Positions 7,338-16,107 of a DNA stretch of 38,643 nt are shown piece by piece. The stretch is from UBA1227 sp045599345 (GTDB taxonomy: Bacteria; Bacillota; Clostridia; Oscillospirales; Acutalibacteraceae). The stretch covers positions 1 to 38,643 of the forward strand of contig JAZRVV010000030.1 of the NCBI GenBank assembly GCA_045599345.1, given 5' to 3'. Both the position numbers and the translations under genes were made by a program. Within the stretch, counting starts at the first letter, position 1. Every line of letters begins with the position of its first letter. Under the pieces are notes generated by a model that searched no databases, was not told the origin of the DNA, and was given only the letters and a program-made list of their open reading frames with translations.

Positions 7338-7462
7338 ACTTTTCAATAGAATTTTAGCATAAAAATGACCACTTTTCAATAGTTTTTAAGGGTAAAAAAG
7401 CAACTTTTCAACAATATTTTGTGGCAAAAATCATGACTTTTCAATAAACAGTTGGAAAAATC
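7338..7462. repeat. Four 32-33 bp tandem repeats over a promoter
   Basis: ACTTTTCAATA-type cores start at 7338, 7371, 7403 and 7436, with spacings of 33, 32 and 33 bp. Each unit continues as an A/T-rich stretch ending in AAAAA. Units 1-3 are 33, 32 and 33 bp; the fourth is partial (7436-7462). The even spacing of about three helical turns suggests cooperative binding on one DNA face. Confidence 0.75.
7351..7379 (-). promoter_or_regulatory. Promoter of the second DUF4143 gene, inside the repeats
   Basis: On the minus strand TTGAAA (7379-7374), which is part of repeat 2, is followed after 17 bp by TAAAAT (7356-7351). Repeat 1 covers the likely start point, so a protein bound to the repeats would block or position RNA polymerase. 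Confidence 0.65.
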
Positions 7463-7472
7463 TTCAACCCAA

Positions 7473-10400
7473 TTATTTCTGTGCGGCAGCAAGAATCATC
7501 AGCGCAGCTTTAAGCGTCTTGATAGTCTCATTCGGGTTGTCAACCCGCACTGAGACGTAAGGACGCGATCCAGCGCTGACAAGTATCTTGCCACGCATTG
7601 CCTCGTTGAGGCGAGCAACGCCATGCATATCAATATTGTTCCAATAAAGCAGCAAGTTCTGATTAACCTGCCCAACCTCATATACACCAATTGATGCCGC
7701 CGTATTGCGAAGGAGTGAGACCTCAATAAGTCCGAGTACGGACTCGGGTGGCTCACCAAAGCGGTCAATAAGTTCATCCGTTACATCCATCGCATCTTCA
7801 CTGGTACGAACGTCAGCAATACGGCGATAGATTGCAAGGCGGTGTGGAACACTTTCAATATATGACTCTGGGATGTGCGCATCGATTTGAATATCGATGA
7901 GACACTCAGGCTTTTCTTCTACTTCTTTGCCTTCGCTAATGCCCTTGTTTTCCTCAATTGCTTCAGCAAGAATCTTGAGATACATGTCATATCCTACGGC
8001 TTCCATGTGGCCATGTTGGTGAGCGCCAAGGAGCGAGCCCGCTCCACGGAGTTCAAGGTCACGCATGGCAATTTTGAAGCCGGAACCGAATTCGGTATAC
8101 TCACGAATGGCGGTGAGACGACGATATGCAATATCGGTGAGTTCTTTGCCGCCATAGAATGTGAAGTATGCCGTTGCACGGCGCGAAGAGCGACCGATAC
8201 GGCCACGTATCTGGTGAAGCTGTGAGAGGCCAAGTTTGTCTGCATTTTCGATGATTAAGGTGTTGGCGTTAGGCACGTCAACGCCTGTTTCAATTATCGT
8301 TGTGCAGACAAGGATGTCTATCTCGCCTTCAACCAACCTACGCCAAACTTCTGAGAGTTCATCCTCACTCATCTTGCCATGACCGATGCCAATTCTAGCA
8401 TCTGGGACAAGCTCATGAATCTTGGCTGCACAACTCTGTATGGTCTCAACGTTGTTGTGCATGTAGTAAACTTGTCCGCCACGGCGGAGTTCTTTTTCTA
8501 TTGCACCCGCAATGACGCCTGCGTCATACTCAAGTACATATGACTGCACTGGATGCCTATCCAGTGGCGCTTCCTCGATAATTGACATGTCGCGAATGCC
8601 CGTCATTGCCATGTTAAGTGTCCTTGGTATAGGGGTAGCAGAAAGGGTTAGAACATCAACATTTGGAAACTTCTCCTTGAGTTTTTCCTTCTGTGCTACG
8701 CCAAAGCGCTGTTCCTCATCGACTATGAGGAGACCTAAGTTTTTAAACTCAACATCCTTAGAAATGATGCGATGAGTACCAACTACTATGTCGGTATATC
8801 CCGCTTTGATATTCTTAACAATCTTTCTCTGCTCTGCCGCAGTCTTGAAGCGGGAGAGCATTTCTATTTCAAATGGGAAACCATCAAAACGCCGAACTAT
8901 GGTGTTGTAGTGCTGGAAAGCAAGGATGGTTGTTGGAACCAAAATCGCACATTGCTTGCCATCGGCGATACACTTGAATGCTGCACGGAGTGCAACCTCT
9001 GTCTTGCCAAATCCAACATCACCACAGAGGAGTCTATCCATTGGAACGGCACGTTCCATATCCTTCTTGATTTCGTTGATACAGCGGATTTGATCCTCTG
9101 TCTCATCATATTCAAAGCGACGTTCAAAGTCGCTCTGCATATCGATATCCTCTGAGAATGCATAGCCAGGAGTAGCCAGTCTCTTGGCATAAAGTTCAGT
9201 GAGTTCCTTGGCCATATCATTAACAGCCGCACGAACTTTTTGCTTAGACTTCTCCCACTCCTTACCTCCAAGACGGTTGAGTTTTACAACCTTGGCGTCA
9301 TCCCTTGGACCAATATATTTTGATACAAGGTCAAGCTGTGTAACTGGGACGTAAAGGACATCAGTTTTTGCATATTTAATCTTGAGATAGTCCTTGGTTA
9401 CACCCTGAACACTCAAGTTTTCAATGCCATCAAAAATACCTACGCCATGGATGTTGTGAACTATATAGTCACCCTTGTGAAGCTCATCAAGGCTGTGGAA
9501 AGCATTCTCTGATTTGTTGCGATATCTCTTTCTCACTCCTCCGCTCACTTGACCATGAGTGATGAGTTCAAAGTCGCTATCTGGAATCCTAAATCCACTT
9601 GAGAATGTATTTGGTATTACAACAATCCTACCCTTTGGGAACTCTGCTGGAGGATAGAGTGAGAAGATGGCTTTAAAGCCCTCTTCGACAAGATCCTCCG
9701 CAATGGCCTTGGCGCCCTTTTCTGTGCCAGCAGCAATCACTGTTGTAGTGCCTTTTTGGAGGATGTCATCTGTGAGTGCAGAGACAGTGCCATTCCACGC
9801 TGGCATCTGGCCAAGGCCCAGTGTATAAAGGGCATTTACAGGAGTATCAAAGCTACCTCTTGCAAAGTTATCAAGGTAGACTGTATTTGCATTTTTATAG
9901 TCCTCTGTGAGGGCATTAAAGTTTACCATCAAGTCGCCAAACTGCTTGACATAGTCACCTGACTCAAGCGACTCCTTGATCTCCTCATGATGGATTTTAA
10001 CGCCAGCGTTTGTGCGCTCTTTGACAGATGACGTTTCAACAACAAAGAGCAAATCGCGCTCTGACATATATGAGAGAGGAGTTGGCGACTCCTCATATGC
10101 AACGTTGATATACTTATCAAGGATTATTGAAATGCCATTATTTAACTTCTCGATATCGCCATAGATTTTTTCTTTGGCATTGTCCTTTTTAAGTTTCTTT
10201 GCAATTGCCTCTAATTTGTCAGAAAGTTCAGCACAGTAGATCTCTGTGCTAGGTGTGATTTTTACTTCATCTACGTTGTCTGTGCGCCTTTGACTCTCTG
10301 TCTCAAACTCTGCGATTGTATCAATTTCATCGCCCCAAAGTTCAAGTCTAAATGGCTTTTCCCTGTCAGGTGGGAAAAAGTCAACGATGCCACCACGAAC

Positions 10401-10919
10401 AGCATATTGACCGTTACCCTCTACCTCATCAGCACGCTTGTATCCAGCAGCATCAAATGAGAGAAGGAGTGTATCCATATCTATTTCATTGCCAACTTTT
10501 AAGTCAATCATCCTATCCCTCAAAATGTTTTGAGGGATTGTTTTTTGGCACGCGGCAACGGCTGGGAGTACGATAACATCACATTGATTTTGTGACCAAG
10601 CTGAGAGTGCTCCCATCCTTGCTCGCTCATATTCCATAGAGCGAGTTTGGTCTGACAGCAAGGTGATATCCCTTGCTGGGAAGACCAAAGCCTTGGTGCC
10701 AAAACTTATTAAGTCATCACAGAGTTTATTTGCTGTCGCCTCATCAGGCGTGATGACAAAGGCACGTCTCTTCTGCTCGCAAAGTAGCGAGTGAACAACA
10801 AGCGCCTTGTGTATTAAGGACACGCCAAGAATGCCCAACGGTAGGGCGTTTTTTCTGACATCTTCATCTATTTTTTTGTAGTCTGCACTCGAAAGTAGTG
10901 CTCTACTAAAGCCTAACAT
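7473..10919 (-). CDS. mfd: Transcription-repair coupling factor Mfd
   Basis: A 1148-residue ATP-dependent DNA translocase that removes RNA polymerase stalled at lesions and recruits UvrA. Order of domains: UvrB-like N-terminus; CarD-like RNA polymerase interaction domain near residues 480-550 (GDYIVHNIHGVGIFDGI); helicase core with Walker A GDVGFGKTE near 632, DEEQ near 733, LSATPIPRTLNMAM and motif VI QIRGRIGRSS; and a C-terminal TRCF domain. Length is normal for the family. An AAGGAGC site lies 7 nt before the ATG. It is last in the operon RING-like protein-pth-mfd. The pth-mfd pairing is widely conserved in Bacillota. Confidence 0.97.
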   Translation of the reverse strand: MLGFSRALLSSADYKKIDEDVRKNALPLGILGVSLIHKALVVHSLLCEQKRRAFVITPDEATANKLCDDLISFGTKALVFPARDITLLSDQTRSMEYERARMGALSAWSQNQCDVIVLPAVAACQKTIPQNILRDRMIDLKVGNEIDMDTLLLSFDAAGYKRADEVEGNGQYAVRGGIVDFFPPDREKPFRLELWGDEIDTIAEFETESQRRTDNVDEVKITPSTEIYCAELSDKLEAIAKKLKKDNAKEKIYGDIEKLNNGISIILDKYINVAYEESPTPLSYMSERDLLFVVETSSVKERTNAGVKIHHEEIKESLESGDYVKQFGDLMVNFNALTEDYKNANTVYLDNFARGSFDTPVNALYTLGLGQMPAWNGTVSALTDDILQKGTTTVIAAGTEKGAKAIAEDLVEEGFKAIFSLYPPAEFPKGRIVVIPNTFSSGFRIPDSDFELITHGQVSGGVRKRYRNKSENAFHSLDELHKGDYIVHNIHGVGIFDGIENLSVQGVTKDYLKIKYAKTDVLYVPVTQLDLVSKYIGPRDDAKVVKLNRLGGKEWEKSKQKVRAAVNDMAKELTELYAKRLATPGYAFSEDIDMQSDFERRFEYDETEDQIRCINEIKKDMERAVPMDRLLCGDVGFGKTEVALRAAFKCIADGKQCAILVPTTILAFQHYNTIVRRFDGFPFEIEMLSRFKTAAEQRKIVKNIKAGYTDIVVGTHRIISKDVEFKNLGLLIVDEEQRFGVAQKEKLKEKFPNVDVLTLSATPIPRTLNMAMTGIRDMSIIEEAPLDRHPVQSYVLEYDAGVIAGAIEKELRRGGQVYYMHNNVETIQSCAAKIHELVPDARIGIGHGKMSEDELSEVWRRLVEGEIDILVCTTIIETGVDVPNANTLIIENADKLGLSQLHQIRGRIGRSSRRATAYFTFYGGKELTDIAYRRLTAIREYTEFGSGFKIAMRDLELRGAGSLLGAHQHGHMEAVGYDMYLKILAEAIEENKGISEGKEVEEKPECLIDIQIDAHIPESYIESVPHRLAIYRRIADVRTSEDAMDVTDELIDRFGEPPESVLGLIEVSLLRNTAASIGVYEVGQVNQNLLLYWNNIDMHGVARLNEAMRGKILVSAGSRPYVSVRVDNPNETIKTLKAALMILAAAQK

Positions 10920-10944
10920 AAAAGCTCCTTTAACATGACTTTAG

Positions 10945-10967
10945 CCCCCGTTTTTCTCAAACGGGGG
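10945..10967 (-). other. Hairpin between pth and mfd without a T tract
   Basis: A 9-bp stem, CCCCCGTTT (10945-10953) with AAACGGGGG (10959-10967), overlaps the pth stop codon. No T run follows on the minus strand, so it is more likely an mRNA stabiliser or processing site than a full terminator; mfd probably stays in the operon. Confidence 0.5.
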
Positions 10968-11562
10968 TGTCTTCATCTTCTTCGATTTTCTTTTTCTTCT
11001 TGGTGTTATAGAGGTTCATCGCCTCTGCCATTTGACCTTCTACAATCAAATCAGCAGCAGCTGCTGCCTTCTTTATTGTCTCGTTCATCAGGTCAATGTC
11101 ATCACGATTGAACTTACCAAGAACATGGTCCGCTAGGTCCTCATCCGGATGTACCCGCTCCCCAACACCAATCTTGATACGTGGGAACTCATCACTACCC
11201 AAATGGTTAATGATACTTTTCAGTCCGTTGTGACCACCTGCTGTGCCCTTGCGACGGATGCGCAAGGTGCCAGGTGCTAGACTGATGTCATCCGATATGA
11301 CAAGGATGTTCTCTGGCGGGACCTTGTAGAAACGCGCCGCTTCTCCTACGGCTTCACCACTGTTGTTCATATACGTCTGCGGCTTCATGAGAAGCACCTT
11401 TTCGGTGCCTATCATGGTCGACGCCGTCAGCGCGTTGAACTTTAAGTGGTCAATCTTGACGCCGTGTGCCTCTGCCACGGCATTGATTGCAATGAAGCCT
11501 ATATTGTGGCGCGTCTGTTCATACTCACGGCCTGGATTACCAAGGCCTACGATAATAAACAT
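10957..11562 (-). CDS. pth: Peptidyl-tRNA hydrolase
   Basis: A 201-residue enzyme that recycles peptidyl-tRNA released by stalled ribosomes. Catalytic His19 and Asn9 are seen in VGLGNPGREYEQTRHNIGF, the substrate loop is KPQTYMNNSGEAV, and the Asp-bearing ISDDISLAPGTLRIR and GTAGGHNGLKSI are intact. The C-terminus carries an extra charged tail (KKKKKIEEDEDTPV) beyond the usual end. It starts 11 nt after the RING-like gene and is followed by mfd after a short hairpin, so all three are probably co-transcribed. Confidence 0.97.
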   Translation of the reverse strand: MFIIVGLGNPGREYEQTRHNIGFIAINAVAEAHGVKIDHLKFNALTASTMIGTEKVLLMKPQTYMNNSGEAVGEAARFYKVPPENILVISDDISLAPGTLRIRRKGTAGGHNGLKSIINHLGSDEFPRIKIGVGERVHPDEDLADHVLGKFNRDDIDLMNETIKKAAAAADLIVEGQMAEAMNLYNTKKKKKIEEDEDTPV

Positions 11563-11573
11563 ACGCTAGTCCT

Positions 11574-12545
11574 CTATTTAATAAACTTTTGTAAAAACGT
11601 TGCTATGTCTGTGCCAAGAGCTGCTGTAGCAAGGCCCATCACAAGTGCTACAAGGTAGAAGCCTATAATTAGGAGTACAACTCCAAGTAATGTGCGACCG
11701 CCTCTTTTTGCGATAAACACCTTGCGCTTTTCAGCGTCCTCAATTGCTTTTGCTTTATCAAGCACCTTGGTACACTTCTTCATATAGAGATAGTTACCAA
11801 AGAGTGCGCAAACGATGTCTACTGCCATCTCAACATAGGATGAAGCAGTGAGAGCGAATGGTTGCTCCGGCATCTCATCTTGGAGTGACTCTGCTGCCTT
11901 GTTCATGTCCTCAGCACTCTCATATGCCTGCTGAGTCAATGCTTTACCATACACTGATGTTACGTCATTGTAGTAATCAGTAACTGAGTTAAAAAATACC
12001 AGTGGGATAAAAAAAACAAGGAGTAATGCAGCCGCAGCATAGTTATACATTCTGCGATATGCAAACCAGAATGGACCAAAGAAGAATGCTGCCCAGTTCC
12101 AAGATACTTTCCTATTTGTCTTTGAGAACATCATAAATCTTGGCATAAACTTTGGAACGTTCTGCTTGATTACTGATGCGTACTCATCAACTGTGTAATC
12201 GCCTATTTTTTCATTGCCCTTAATCTCACGATATATTGGGCCACCAGCCATTGGATCCGCTGGCATTTCACCAATAACGCCATTCTTTGGCATGTTTTCC
12301 TTGGTGAGGATTGTTGGATTGTCTATAGTTTGTGGCTTCTCAGGCTTCTTTACTTCTTCCACAACTGGAAGTATTGGATTTACCCAAGCAAAATCAGCGC
12401 TGTGTTTTGCCGCATTAATACAATTCCCTGTCTTTTCATAGCACTCCCTGTGGTGTGGTGTACCACACTCAGGACAAACTACTACGTCTGAACTGCTGTC
12501 AAAAGCCTTGAGACAGACAGGACATTGAACACCATCGTATTTCAT
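11574..12545 (-). CDS. RING-like zinc-finger and DUF2628 membrane protein
   Basis: A 323-residue protein. Residues 7-42 form a prokaryotic RING-like finger (CPVCLKAF ... CPECGTPHHRECYEKTGNC) with eight Cys/His ligands. A linker rich in Pro follows, then a DUF2628-type segment (SWNWAAFFFGPFWFAYRRMY), and then three membrane segments (AAAALLLVFFIPLVFF, the region near VDIVCALFGNYLYM, TLLGVVLLIIGFYLVALVMG). The finger should face the cytoplasm. Function is unknown; ubiquitin-type activity is not implied in a bacterium. It is first in an operon with pth and mfd and has a TTGGGT-17-TATAAT promoter and an AGGAG ribosome site. Confidence 0.8.
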   Translation of the reverse strand: MKYDGVQCPVCLKAFDSSSDVVVCPECGTPHHRECYEKTGNCINAAKHSADFAWVNPILPVVEEVKKPEKPQTIDNPTILTKENMPKNGVIGEMPADPMAGGPIYREIKGNEKIGDYTVDEYASVIKQNVPKFMPRFMMFSKTNRKVSWNWAAFFFGPFWFAYRRMYNYAAAALLLVFFIPLVFFNSVTDYYNDVTSVYGKALTQQAYESAEDMNKAAESLQDEMPEQPFALTASSYVEMAVDIVCALFGNYLYMKKCTKVLDKAKAIEDAEKRKVFIAKRGGRTLLGVVLLIIGFYLVALVMGLATAALGTDIATFLQKFIK

Positions 12546-12596
12546 AGTTTTACTCCTTCTAGGTGCAAATATCCTTATAATTATACACTATTTTTC

Positions 12597-12625
12597 TTTA
12601 CAACCCAAATGTTTTTTATTATAAT
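12597..12625 (+). promoter_or_regulatory. Promoter of prfB
   Basis: TTTACA (12597-12602), a 17-bp spacer and TATAAT (12620-12625), 30 bp before the prfB start. The divergent RING-like gene has its own -10 (TATAAT on the minus strand near 12579-12584) in the same intergenic region. Confidence 0.75.
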
Positions 12626-12654
12626 ATGAAAACGCGTGAAAGGACTGATTCTTA

Positions 12655-13773
12655 ATGCTCCAATACGAGGAACTCAGACTCTCACTTCTCGAGAACGAGA
12701 AACCTTTAGAAGAACTAAAGAACGCTCTTGGCCTCGATGCAATGAGAGAGGAAATAAAAGAACTTGAGGAAGCTGCTGCAAAAGAAGGCTTTTGGGATGA
12801 TTTAGAGAACTCTCAAAAGGTACTCCAGCGCACAAGCGCACTCAAGAATAAAGTAGCGTCATATGAAGCTTTAAAGCAGTCATATGACGACGCACTTGTA
12901 ATGATTGAACTCGCCGATGAGGAGGAGGACGAAAGCCTCCTTGACGAGTGTACTGAAAGTGTAAACGAGTTTAAATCACAGCTCGATACTATGACGCTTT
13001 CTACTCTCCTTACCGGCGAATATGATAGTTGTAACGCCATCCTCACCTTCCATGCTGGTGCCGGCGGCACTGAGGCCCAGGACTGGGCATCAATGCTCTA
13101 CCGCCTTTACAACCGCTGGGGTGAACGCCACGGATTTAAGGTTACAACAACAGACTATCTCGATGGCGATGAGGCAGGACTCAAGTCTGCCACTATCATC
13201 ATCGAGGGCGAAAACGCCTATGGCTACATGAAATCCGAGGCTGGCGTTCACCGTCTTGTCCGCGTCTCACCTTTCGACGCTGCTGGACGTCGTCACACCT
13301 CATTTGCAGCCCTTGAAGTTATGCCAGAAATCGATGACAACATTGAGGTTGACCTCCGTCCAGAGGACATCGAAATGGAAGTATATCGTGCATCTGGTGC
13401 AGGCGGACAAAAGGTTAACAAGACCTCATCCGCAGTTCGTCTCATCCACAAGCCAACAGGCATCGTAGTATGTTGCCAGGTTGAGCGTTCACAGCATCAA
13501 AACCGTGAGGTTTGTATGAGAATGCTCAAGTCAAAACTCATCGAAATCAAAGAGCGTGAGCACCTTGACAAGATTGAGGATATCAAGGGCGCCAAGACAG
13601 AAATCGCTTGGGGCAACCAGATTAGAAACTACGTATTTATGCCTTACACACTTGCAAAGGACACTAGAACGAATTTTGAAATGGGTAACATTAACGCTGT
13701 AATGGACGGCGACATTGATGGTTTCATCAATGCCTACCTTCAGATGCAATCACTTGAAAATCTTAAAAAGTGA
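12655..13773 (+). CDS. prfB: Peptide chain release factor 2
   Basis: A 372-residue class I release factor reading UGA and UAA stop codons. The codon-recognition tripeptide SPF (in RVSPFDAAGRRHTS) marks it as RF2, and GGQ in SGAGGQKVNKTSS is the peptidyl-tRNA hydrolysis motif. The whole gene is one open frame from ATG 12655: the CTT-TGA-C programmed +1 frameshift of most prfB genes is replaced by plain sense codons at LGLDAM (about residues 25-30). It has its own promoter and is not next to secA, which lies 20 kb away. The feedback control by frameshifting is therefore absent. Confidence 0.96.
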   Translation: MLQYEELRLSLLENEKPLEELKNALGLDAMREEIKELEEAAAKEGFWDDLENSQKVLQRTSALKNKVASYEALKQSYDDALVMIELADEEEDESLLDECTESVNEFKSQLDTMTLSTLLTGEYDSCNAILTFHAGAGGTEAQDWASMLYRLYNRWGERHGFKVTTTDYLDGDEAGLKSATIIIEGENAYGYMKSEAGVHRLVRVSPFDAAGRRHTSFAALEVMPEIDDNIEVDLRPEDIEMEVYRASGAGGQKVNKTSSAVRLIHKPTGIVVCCQVERSQHQNREVCMRMLKSKLIEIKEREHLDKIEDIKGAKTEIAWGNQIRNYVFMPYTLAKDTRTNFEMGNINAVMDGDIDGFINAYLQMQSLENLKK

Positions 13774-13774
13774 T

Positions 13775-13803
13775 TTGACATTACAGATGTTTTTAGTTAT
13801 AAT
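13775..13803 (+). promoter_or_regulatory. Promoter of the rpsF-ssb-rpsR operon
   Basis: Consensus TTGACA (13775-13780), a 17-bp spacer and TATAAT (13798-13803). It begins right after the prfB stop codon. Confidence 0.9.
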
Positions 13804-13809
13804 ACATTC

Positions 13810-13886
13810 TCGCGCGTATTAATTAAGCGCGCTATCCTTGCTCTATCCGATTAAGGAGGTAGGGCCAGAGACCATAAGGAGGTAAA
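13810..13886 (+). promoter_or_regulatory. rpsF 5' leader, possible S6:S18 binding site
   Basis: The leader of about 80 nt can pair GCGCG with CGCGC around TATTAATTAAG, and CTATCC with GGTAG. A CCG lies in the unpaired part (ATCCGATT). A CCG in a bulge beside a hairpin is the known feature of the rpsF leader bound by the S6:S18 complex. The match is by eye only, without folding. Confidence 0.35.
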
Positions 13887-13891
13887 AAACA

Positions 13892-14176
13892 ATGGCAGCT
13901 AACAATTATGAAGCTATGCTCGTATTCTCTGTTAAGAATGGCGAAGATGCAGCTAAAGCTAACTTCGAAAAGTTCAAAGCACTTATCGAAAAGAATGGTA
14001 CCATTGGCAACGTAGATGAATGGGGTACACGTAAGCTTGCTTACGACATCAACTACGAGTCAGAAGGTTACTACTATGTTGTTGAGTATTCAGCTGAGCC
14101 TGATTTCCCAGCTGAGTTTGAACGTGTTCTTGGTATCACAGACGGCGTTCTTCGTTTCCTCAACACTTCAAAGTAA
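13892..14176 (+). CDS. rpsF: Ribosomal protein S6
   Basis: A 94-residue small-subunit protein of the platform, partner of S18. NYEAMLVF at the N-terminus and the central EWGTRKLAYDINYESEGYYYVVEY are typical. The AAGGAGG site lies 8-9 nt before the ATG. It is first in the classical rpsF-ssb-rpsR operon; the gap to ssb is 18 nt. Confidence 0.97.
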   Translation: MAANNYEAMLVFSVKNGEDAAKANFEKFKALIEKNGTIGNVDEWGTRKLAYDINYESEGYYYVVEYSAEPDFPAEFERVLGITDGVLRFLNTSK

Positions 14177-14194
14177 TCACAGGAGGTACCAACA

Positions 14195-14638
14195 ATGCTT
14201 AACTGTGCAGTAATCATGGGTCGTTTAACAGCAGACCCAGAACTTCGAACAACTACTTCTGGTATCAGCGTAACAAGCTTTTCAGTAGCAGTTGACCGTT
14301 CATATGTTAGACCTGGCGAAGAGCGTCAGACAGACTTTATCAACGTAGTAGCTTGGAGACAGACAGCCGAGTTCGTAACTCGCTATTTCCACAAGGGCTC
14401 TATGATTGCAGTTCAGGGTTCTATTCAAACTAGAAACTATGAAGACAAGTCAGGCGCTAAGCGTACAGCAGTTGAAATCGTTGCTGACAACGTTTCATTC
14501 TGCGGCTCTAAGAATGAGTCAGGCACTGGTTCTTTCCAGGCTGCAGCACCTGCACCTGATATGCCAGCACCATCATTCTCAACAGCTTCTGCTACAGATT
14601 TCCAGGCAGCTGACATGGAAGACGAATTACCATTCTAA
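14195..14638 (+). CDS. ssb: Single-stranded DNA-binding protein
   Basis: A 147-residue SSB. The OB fold covers about residues 1-105 (MLNCAVIMGRLTADPELR, then the strand-rich VDRSYVRPG and VQGSIQTRNYEDKSGAKR). A Pro/Ala/Ser-rich linker follows, and the acidic tip DELPF recruits replication and repair partners. An AGGAGG site precedes the ATG. Its place between rpsF and rpsR links replication to ribosome synthesis, as in most Bacillota. Confidence 0.97.
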   Translation: MLNCAVIMGRLTADPELRTTTSGISVTSFSVAVDRSYVRPGEERQTDFINVVAWRQTAEFVTRYFHKGSMIAVQGSIQTRNYEDKSGAKRTAVEIVADNVSFCGSKNESGTGSFQAAAPAPDMPAPSFSTASATDFQAADMEDELPF

Positions 14639-14655
14639 TTAAGGAGGAAAAAGCA

Positions 14656-14898
14656 ATGGCTTTTGATAAAAACGCTCGTGGCGGAAGAAAGTCACGTAAA
14701 AAGGTTTGCTCATTCTGTGTTGAGAAGATCGACACAATTGACTACAAGGACACAACTCGCCTTCGCAAGTACACAAGCGATCGCGCTAAGATCCTTCCAA
14801 GAAGAGTAACTGGCACATGCGCATATCATCAGAGAGAGCTCACAACAGCTATCAAGCGCGCTCGCCACGTAGCACTTCTCCCATATTCAGCAGACTAA
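14656..14898 (+). CDS. rpsR: Ribosomal protein S18, zinc-type
   Basis: An 80-residue S18 that binds S6 and 16S rRNA. It keeps the possible zinc ligands CSFC near residue 22 and C-x2-H (CAYHQRELTTAIKRARH) in the C-terminal half, so it looks like the zinc-binding form. The RARHVALLPY ending is diagnostic. An AGGAGG site lies upstream. Last gene of the operon, followed by a terminator. Confidence 0.95.
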   Translation: MAFDKNARGGRKSRKKVCSFCVEKIDTIDYKDTTRLRKYTSDRAKILPRRVTGTCAYHQRELTTAIKRARHVALLPYSAD

Positions 14899-14911
14899 TT
14901 ATTTGCAAAAC

Positions 14912-14942
14912 TAAAGCCCACTCATCTGAGTGGGCCTTTTTA
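14912..14942 (+). terminator. Terminator of rpsF-ssb-rpsR, possibly bidirectional
   Basis: Stem GCCCACTC (14916-14923) with GAGTGGGC (14928-14935), loop ATCT, then a T-rich tail. It lies between convergent operons; on the minus strand only a few Ts follow (TTTAG), so stopping of the opposite transcript is uncertain. Confidence 0.8.
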
Positions 14943-14943
14943 T

Positions 14944-16107
14944 TTATATTTTCTTATATTCAGTTTCCCATCGACGGAAACTTGAAGCACTATATGATTT
15001 AGGTAATAGTTTAATTACATTAATATAAGTTGGCAATTTTGCAGGATTCTTTACTACCCTATATGCCGCCTGCTTTAAACCAAAAACTTTAAAGCAGTTA
15101 TATTGATATGACCAAAGAGATTCTATGTTATACTCTGAATCCTTTGCATCAACCACTGCTGATGCAAGCAGCTTGCCGGCGCGCAAGGATAGGGACATGC
15201 CGCGGGCTGTGATGGCCTCTGTCATAGAGGCAGTATCACCGACCATGGCATAGCCTGGCGCTATGAGGCAAGGGCTCACTGGGGCAATAGGAATATTGCC
15301 ACGGAAACCACCACGATGGAGACGTGTGCCAAGGTCGCCGTGATAGCGCTTGAAGCCTTCCATAGCATCACGAAGTGCATACTCGTCAAATGGCTTCATG
15401 CTGCCGACATAGCAGTCAAGCGAGTCTCCGCGCTTGATTACACGGCTCATGCCAGTGAGCTTTGCGTGACCTAAATAAACGCTATTGCTAAATGGCTCCT
15501 TGGACTTTTTATAGGTCTTTTCATAGTACGCGCGGTATGTGTAGAGTATCTCATCAAGGGCAAAGCTTTTCTTGATACCAAAGGTATCAGGGAGGTTTGC
15601 CTTGATAGAAGAATACATACCGGCAGCGTCAATGACAAGGTCGGCATAGACATCCTCTATGCGTCGCTCAACTTGGCGCTCAATTGCTCCATCACTTGCG
15701 ACGAACGATGTCTTAACACCTACGACCTTGTCGCCCTCTATCAAAGGCGCAATACAAGACCTGCCAAATTCAAATTTAACTCCAACGGCCTCACACTGCT
15801 CTACCAAAAAAGCGTCAAGATAGCGCCTATCGATAAAGACGAGGTCTTTATTTGGACTTTTTGGTAGCACCAAAAGTCCACGCTTTTTTGGCATGTAAAG
15901 GGCCGTTGGTAATAAAGAAAGGTAGTCCTGTGGTCTTGGCATGCCACAGTAATCGAAAGCCGTAAGGTCGATTACGTCATGCCAATCATGTCCAAGTTCT
16001 ACCCTCTTAGATTTTTCAAAGACGGTTACATTGTAACCGTCTTTTGCTAAGTTATATGCGGCAGCAAGGCCACCATGGCCCGCTCCCGCTACTATTATAT
16101 TTCTCAT
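14944..16107 (-). CDS. FAD-dependent oxidoreductase, geranylgeranyl-reductase-like (first copy)
   Basis: A 387-residue flavoprotein. The N-terminal dinucleotide-binding motif is VAGAGHGGLAAAYNLAKDG, with the acidic end of strand 2 at VFEKSK. The second FAD motif is DLVIDAAGMYS, and GYAMVGDTASMTEAITARG matches the GD motif of the UbiH/geranylgeranyl-reductase class. Substrate is unknown. Its start codon overlaps the stop of the preceding 1029-residue gene (ATGA), so it is translated with it; rlmB heads the operon. It is related over most of its length to the gene at 24140-25516. Confidence 0.8.
   Translation of the reverse strand: MRNIIVAGAGHGGLAAAYNLAKDGYNVTVFEKSKRVELGHDWHDVIDLTAFDYCGMPRPQDYLSLLPTALYMPKKRGLLVLPKSPNKDLVFIDRRYLDAFLVEQCEAVGVKFEFGRSCIAPLIEGDKVVGVKTSFVASDGAIERQVERRIEDVYADLVIDAAGMYSSIKANLPDTFGIKKSFALDEILYTYRAYYEKTYKKSKEPFSNSVYLGHAKLTGMSRVIKRGDSLDCYVGSMKPFDEYALRDAMEGFKRYHGDLGTRLHRGGFRGNIPIAPVSPCLIAPGYAMVGDTASMTEAITARGMSLSLRAGKLLASAVVDAKDSEYNIESLWSYQYNCFKVFGLKQAAYRVVKNPAKLPTYINVIKLLPKSYSASSFRRWETEYKKI

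Noticed and set aside
7338..7462. Possible CRISPR array (four repeats at 32-33 bp)
   Set aside because: The units are directly adjoining imperfect repeats without unique spacers, they overlap a promoter, and no cas gene is near.
10945..10967. Terminator between pth and mfd
   Set aside because: The hairpin is strong but no T run follows, and the genes are commonly co-transcribed; kept only as a hairpin.
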